Assembly (NCBI GenBank): GCA_026001145.1
Contig: BNZN01000028.1
Location: forward strand, 1-8,542
DNA: 8,542 nt
Origin: Clostridia bacterium
GTDB lineage: Bacteria > Bacillota > Clostridia > Oscillospirales > Ruminococcaceae
Reading direction: 5' to 3'
In this document: one piece after another, positions 6,057 through 8,542 of the stretch
Position numbering within the stretch: position 1 is the stretch's first letter
Layout of the letters: each line of letters begins with the position of its first letter
Position numbers and translations under genes: made by a program
Notes under the pieces: model-generated
The model's input: only the letters and a program-made list of their open reading frames with translations
What the model was told of the DNA's origin: nothing
Database searches by the model: none

Positions 6057-6679
6057 AGAATGCGCAGTATTGGGATGCCAGATTTAAAGCGTTAGAAAAA
6101 GAGGTTCATAAACACAGTCGTAACCTTTATTTAAGGCTTGAAGATGAGTACAAGAGGGCGACAATCAGAATCAATAGAGATATAGAGAACTGGTACATGC
6201 ATTTCGCAGAAAACAACGAGATGACGTTTCTAGATGCCAAAAGGATTCTGGATGTTAGCGAGATTTCAGAGTTTGAAATGACATTGGAAAACTACCTCAA
6301 AGTTGCGAAATCTGGCAAGTTTTCAGATGAGTGGTTGCGACAGCTGGATAACTACAACACACGAGTGAAGATAACAAGACTTGAATATATATATGTCCAG
6401 ATTCAGCAGCATATCGAGGAACTGTTTGGTAACGAACTGGATTGGGTAAGTAATCTTGAAAGAAAGATTTACGAAGACACGTATTACAAAACGGCATTTG
6501 AGATTCAAAAAAGGATAAGTGTTGGTTGGCAGTTTGATAGGTTAGCAGAGAAAGAGCTTGATAAGATACTGTTGACACCCTGGACAGCAGACCACCTGAA
6601 CTTCTCAGATAGAATCTGGCAGGATAAGGAAAAGCTTGTGGACACACTTAAAACCGAGCTAATCCAGATGGTAATCAGA
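6053..6679 (+). pseudogene. SPP1 gp7-like minor head protein, N-terminal part (split by inversion)
   Basis: The first 209 residues of the minor head protein start at ATG 6053, coupled to the portal stop by a 4-base overlap and with AGAGG eight bases upstream. The segment is helical and charged, and its end FSDRIWQDKEKLVDTLKTE followed by LIQMVIR matches the region just before the 'G-[DE]-S' joint in this family. The open frame runs on to 6703, but the last seven residues (LNRSFGT) come from antisense terL. The remaining 136 residues are at 3823-3403 on minus. As it stands a 216-residue truncated protein lacking the conserved TE...TS..C..LDG...HP.CR region could be made. Confidence 0.85.
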
Positions 6680-7161
6680 TTGAATAGATCGTTTGGAACC
6701 TGACCTCTGATAGATTCATCGAGCATGTTAAAGTCTGATTCCGATGTGATTTCATATGCTTCTTCTATCCACATCCAGCACAGAGAACCCATATTCACAG
6801 TGATTGATGTTATTTTCATCGGATCATCTAGACCTCTGAAATATATCTTCTGGCCGGTATGTTTGTATGTCATTTCAAGTGGTGATTCTCTGTAATCCCA
6901 CAGATGCTGGATTCCTAGGTGATTCATTGCCCACTTGAGTTCTGTGTAACACGAGTCTTTGAGTGTGCGATATGTTTTTCTGACTACCAGTAAATTCGCT
7001 TGCGGATGCGCAATTAAGTTGACGATAAACCACAATGCCGTTGTTTTGCTCTTCTTCGATGCTCTGCTGCCTTTACAAACCCTATATCTGCCCCTAAATT
7101 CCCAGAATGTTTTGTAGCCCTTGCCGACTATGTCTGGTAGATAAACACCATCAATCCTCAA
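6680..7161 (-). pseudogene. terL: Terminase large subunit, N-terminal ATPase part (split by inversion)
   Basis: The first 160 residues hold a variant Walker A box at about residues 30-41 (KGSRASKKSKTT, the form with SKKS found in this PBSX/SPP1-like TerL group) and a Walker B box at about 126-134 (SLCWMWIEE, with the catalytic Glu). The block LDESIRGQVPNDLF precedes the cut. The frame stays open to 6505, but the 58 extra residues are antisense minor head sequence. Start choice: TTG 7161 has GGAG nine bases upstream and overlaps the terS stop by about 11 bases; GTG 7167 and ATG 7203 are alternatives, the latter deep inside terS. The coupling motif and the nuclease domain are on the inverted block at 3824-4598, so no functional motor ATPase can be made from the current order. 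Confidence 0.88.
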
Positions 7162-7582
7162 GATCACCCGCTCCAGATATGACGATGGGGAAGTGACCTT
7201 CAAGATTGACGTTTTCCGTGAATATGCCGTAACGCTTACCGAGTAGTTCTGCAGCTTTCAATTGCTCTTTCACACCCACTTTCTTGTTCACCAGTTTCTG
7301 CTTGCCCCTGCCATTTAAGATGGGTATTTCTTCTTTCTTCTCACCTCGCATTGTTGCAGTTAAGTCCTCTAAAACCTCTTTCACAGACGCTATTTTATCC
7401 GATTGAATCTGGCTCCTTTGTGCATCAAGGTAGGCAGAAATGTTAGTATTTTTTAGTAGCTTGTCCGCATTAGTTCCAGCATATTTCGCATCATACCCAG
7501 CCATAACCGCTGCCTTTGTCGCATTGCCAAATGCCAGATAGTAAATGCAGAAATCCCGTTGTTTTTCCCTCAGTTCGTTTAT
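7151..7582 (-). CDS. terS: Terminase small subunit, start codon apparently lost (ATG to ATA)
   Basis: TerS binds phage DNA at the packaging site and hands it to TerL. The frame is open from 7582 and gives 143 residues: NELREKQRDFCIYYLAFGN then ATKAAVMAGYDAKYAG is the helix-turn-helix of the Terminase_2 family, followed by an acidic/basic helical oligomerisation region with KEQLKAAELLGKRYGI and a C-terminal acidic tail. The first codon at the expected start is ATA, seven to eight bases after GAGGTG, where ATG is expected. An in-frame TGA lies three codons further up and no ATG, GTG or TTG lies between. The next ATG (7504) would delete part of the DNA-binding domain. Alternatives are a rare ATA or CTG start, or a one-base insertion in the GGGG run at 7583-7586, which would join the gene to an ATG at 7616. 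It is therefore a probable pseudogene, otherwise intact. Confidence 0.75.
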   Translation of the reverse strand: MNELREKQRDFCIYYLAFGNATKAAVMAGYDAKYAGTNADKLLKNTNISAYLDAQRSQIQSDKIASVKEVLEDLTATMRGEKKEEIPILNGRGKQKLVNKKVGVKEQLKAAELLGKRYGIFTENVNLEGHFPIVISGAGDLED

Positions 7583-7652
7583 CCCCAGTCACCTCGTCTC
7601 TCCAGTCTCCCCACATGTGATTGCCGTGGCCTTTTCGCCGCTCTCATAATTA

Positions 7653-7681
7653 ACTATACCACACGAAAATGCGCATTACAA
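7653..7681 (-). promoter_or_regulatory. Putative promoter for the terS-head gene operon
   Basis: On the minus strand TTGTAA (7681-7676) and TATAGT (7658-7653) are separated by exactly 17 bases. Each box is one or two bases from consensus. Start of transcription would be near 7646, leaving a leader of about 65 bases before terS. It lies between the late regulator gene and terS, the normal place for a late promoter. Confidence 0.65.
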
Positions 7682-7684
7682 GGT

Positions 7685-7704
7685 CTCTTTTAGTCGCTTT
7701 TAGT
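7685..7704 (-). promoter_or_regulatory. Two tandem 10-bp repeats upstream of the terS promoter (candidate activator site)
   Basis: On minus, actaaaagcg and actaaaagag stand head to tail starting just above the -35 box, with one base different. A 10-bp period puts both on the same face of the helix, typical of activator binding. The adjacent regulator at 7713-8081 is the obvious candidate ligand; that link is inference. Confidence 0.5.
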
Positions 7705-7712
7705 ATACTTTA

Positions 7713-8081
7713 CTATCTTCTTTTCAGAATATTTTTCAATTCACAAAATGCCCTATTGTGTAATTTATGGAGCCATGCAACGGAGTACCGCATCTCTGCG
7801 GCTATCTCAGGCCATGTTTTGGAGTTCAGATATCTGAGTGTGAGTAATAACCTCAAATCTGTGTTTGAAACGGCATTTATGGCAGATTCAATTTTGTTCT
7901 TGGTTTCATACAGCTGCTTGATTTCATTGTTGAGCTTTCGGTCAAGCTCAACAAGCTTGTCTTGCATTGGGTATATTTCTGTCTGACAAAGCATATTCTG
8001 AACCCGTTTCTGTTGCTCTATCTTGGATTTAACAATACTGTCAAACCTCTTGATCTGTTGCAAATATTCCCTTGAATCCAC
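7713..8081 (-). CDS. Phage late-gene regulator, sigma-region-4-like (DUF1492/ArpU-RinA-type)
   Basis: The gene encodes 122 residues. The first 75 form a charged coiled coil (MDSREYLQQIKRFDSIV, then LVELDRKLNNEIKQLYETKNK). The C-terminal part holds LLTLRYLNSKTWPEIAAEM followed by RYSVAWLHKLHNRAF, a sigma-70 region 4-like helix-turn-helix ('RY-x-x-x-x-TW-x-E-IA-x-x-[ML]-x-[YF]-S...LH-x-RA'). Proteins of this shape sit just before terS in many Firmicutes phages and act as late transcription activators. The GTG start at 8081 is preceded by GAGGTG five bases upstream. Its stop is nine bases from the tandem repeats near the terS promoter, so a role on that promoter is likely but inferred. It appears intact. 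Confidence 0.8.
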   Translation of the reverse strand: MDSREYLQQIKRFDSIVKSKIEQQKRVQNMLCQTEIYPMQDKLVELDRKLNNEIKQLYETKNKIESAINAVSNTDLRLLLTLRYLNSKTWPEIAAEMRYSVAWLHKLHNRAFCELKNILKRR

Positions 8082-8094
8082 ATTCTCACCTCAT

Positions 8095-8376
8095 TTAGTG
8101 TCCGATTTCATCAATCCAACGCCGTTGATTCAGCCAGGTTGCAGGGTGCGGGATAAATCGGCCGCCATCCTGTAACTACAACTCCGAATTCTTCGCCAGT
8201 GATACTGCTGCCATGATTCGGGCGAATAGAGCAGGGCTTGGGCTGAGTTTTTCCCAAGCTCCAAGTGCCTGCTTCTTCCCGATCTTTCGTGGGTAGATTC
8301 TCCAGAACTCATCGAATCGATCATTCTGGATGATTTTCTCTTTTGCCCTATCAGCAAAAAAATCCGAAAGGACGAG
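8095..8376 (-). pseudogene. Phage replication protein, C-terminal fragment with premature stop
   Basis: The readable frame gives DRFDEFWRIYPRKIGKKQAL, then AWEKLSPSPALFARIM and, past a stop, LQDGGRFIPHPATWLNQRRW. The order 'FDEFW-x-x-YP-[RK]-K-x-GK-x-x-A...AW-x-K' then 'DGG-x-[FY]-IP-[HN]-P-x-TWLNQ-x-RW' is the conserved end of phage replication initiator and DnaD-like proteins. A TAG at 8176-8178 stands where these proteins usually have a tryptophan, consistent with a TGG to TAG change. The 5' part of the gene is missing: the frame is closed by TGA at 8379-8377, there is no start or ribosome site, and no continuation is seen in the other frames up to the next gene. The fragment is truncated near 8376-8400, probably the right end of surviving phage DNA. 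It ends 14 bases before the regulator start. Confidence 0.75.
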
Positions 8377-8430
8377 TCACACCTCATGATTAAGTATAAC
8401 TTGAAAAGTGAACTGCCACGGCATTCTAAT

Positions 8431-8461
8431 TTGGGGAGAGTTCAAGTAACTGTGATATAAT
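8431..8461 (+). promoter_or_regulatory. Putative promoter for the gene at 8486
   Basis: TATAAT at 8456-8461 is a perfect -10, extended by TGA at 8453-8455. A weak -35, TTGGGG at 8431-8436, is 19 bases upstream. The start would be near 8468, only about 18 bases before the start codon. Confidence 0.6.
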
Positions 8462-8485
8462 CAGGGAAAAGGAGCTGATTATAGC

Positions 8486-8542
8486 ATGGACTACCTAGAG
8501 AAATTACAAGAAATGGCAAGTGAAATTGAAACACGAGAGGAG
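8486..8542 (+). CDS. Unidentified protein, N-terminus only (runs off window)
   Basis: Nineteen codons are visible (MDYLEKLQEMASEIETREE), continuing past the right edge. The ATG at 8486 has AAGGAG 11 bases upstream and a good promoter at 8431-8461. The visible start is an acidic helix, too short to name. It reads away from the phage replication fragment, so it could be the first host gene after the remnant or an early/repressor-side phage gene. Confidence 0.55.
   Translation, partial: MDYLEKLQEMASEIETREE

Larger units (their letters stand above)
3824..6679 (+). other. Inverted 2,856-bp packaging block (terL 3' part, portal, gp7-like 5' part)
   Basis: Everything in this interval is oriented plus, whereas the phage genes on both sides are minus. 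At the left edge a minus-strand gp7-like C-terminus abuts a plus-strand TerL C-terminus. At the right edge a plus-strand gp7-like N-terminus abuts a minus-strand TerL N-terminus. Re-inverting the interval joins codons in frame in both genes and recreates family consensus at both joints (LFK-QITLT in TerL, MVIR-GDSP in the minor head protein). The junctions carry cagataac at 3825-3832 and, inverted, gtaatcag at 6671-6678 (reading ctgattac on minus), an imperfect 8-mer with 6 of 8 matches. Edges are certain to within about 10 bases. Confidence 0.9.
218..8376 (-). mobile_element. Degenerate, internally inverted prophage remnant (packaging and head genes only)
   Basis: This is a contiguous run of phage genes in the usual late order on the minus strand: replication protein end, late regulator, terS, terL, portal, minor head protein, scaffold, major capsid, small protein, connector. 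The block 3824-6679 is inverted inside it. Tail, lysis, integrase, repressor and most early genes are absent, so the element is truncated at both sides. Five lesions are visible: a truncated 5' end and a TAG in the replication gene, an ATA where the terS start should be, the inversion cutting terL and the minor head gene, and a 10-bp duplication in the latter. The limits are approximate; no att repeat was recognised. Confidence 0.85.

Noticed and set aside
7604..7620. Palindrome cacatgtg (7612-7619) as an operator
   Set aside because: Only 8 bp, frequent by chance, and not placed at the promoter boxes.
8240..8262. Inverted repeat gcttggg/cccaagc with 10-base loop
   Set aside because: It falls inside the conserved AWEKLSPSP coding region and has no T-run after the stem; probably coincidence.
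8341..8359. Inverted repeat ttttgc/gcaaaa as a terminator
   Set aside because: Inside the remaining replication-protein frame, stem of six weak pairs, no gene ending there on plus.
8130..8387. Minus-strand frame of 85 aa starting at ATG 8387
   Set aside because: It is out of frame with the replication-protein motifs, which are far more telling; composition is Ser/Arg rich with no family features.

Overview
The window is a decayed, rearranged remnant of a tailed-phage (siphovirus-type) prophage of about 8.2 kb (roughly 218-8376), lying on the minus strand between the 3' end of what looks like mutS (2-205, plus) and the start of an unidentified plus-strand gene (8486 onward). The phage proteins are of the SPP1/PBSX-like type common in low-GC Firmicutes: a TerS/TerL pair, an SPP1 gp6-like portal, an SPP1 gp7-like minor head protein, a GP20-type scaffold and a sigma-region-4-like late regulator. 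Moderate GC, frequent AGA/AGG arginine codons and strong AGGAGG-type ribosome sites fit a Firmicute, or an anaerobe such as a Thermotogota member that carries Firmicutes-type phages. I cannot fix the host from this sequence.

Layout, following minus-strand transcription from right to left. A 3' piece of a replication protein (8376-8095) carries an in-frame TAG. It is followed by a late regulator (8081-7713) and then a promoter with two 10-bp tandem repeats directly upstream (7704-7653). Next come terS (7582-7151), whose apparent start codon has become ATA, and the N-terminal ATPase part of terL (7161-6680). The block 3824-6679 is then inverted and holds the C-terminal part of terL, an intact portal gene and the N-terminal part of the minor head gene, all on plus. 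The C-terminal part of the minor head gene resumes on minus (3823-3403). A plus-strand HigB/HigA-type toxin-antitoxin module with its own promoter and terminator follows (2648-3398), then a repeat-rich gap, and the minus-strand scaffold, major capsid, small structural and head-tail connector genes (2372-218). There are no tail, lysis, integrase or repressor genes.

The main result is that flipping 3824-6679 back restores two genes at once in frame: a 418-aa TerL with all ATPase and nuclease motifs and, after removing one copy of a 10-bp tandem duplication (3571-3590), a 345-aa gp7-like protein. The window therefore records a clean 2,856-bp inversion of the DNA-packaging block. Its junctions show only an imperfect 8-bp inverted motif.

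As it stands the element cannot make a packaging motor or a complete head: terL is split, the minor head gene is split and frameshifted, terS lacks a normal start and the replication gene is truncated. The toxin-antitoxin module looks intact, is insulated as a 'moron' gene cassette, and is probably the one expressed function. Whether the inversion is a one-off event, a reversible switch or an assembly error cannot be told from a single sequence.
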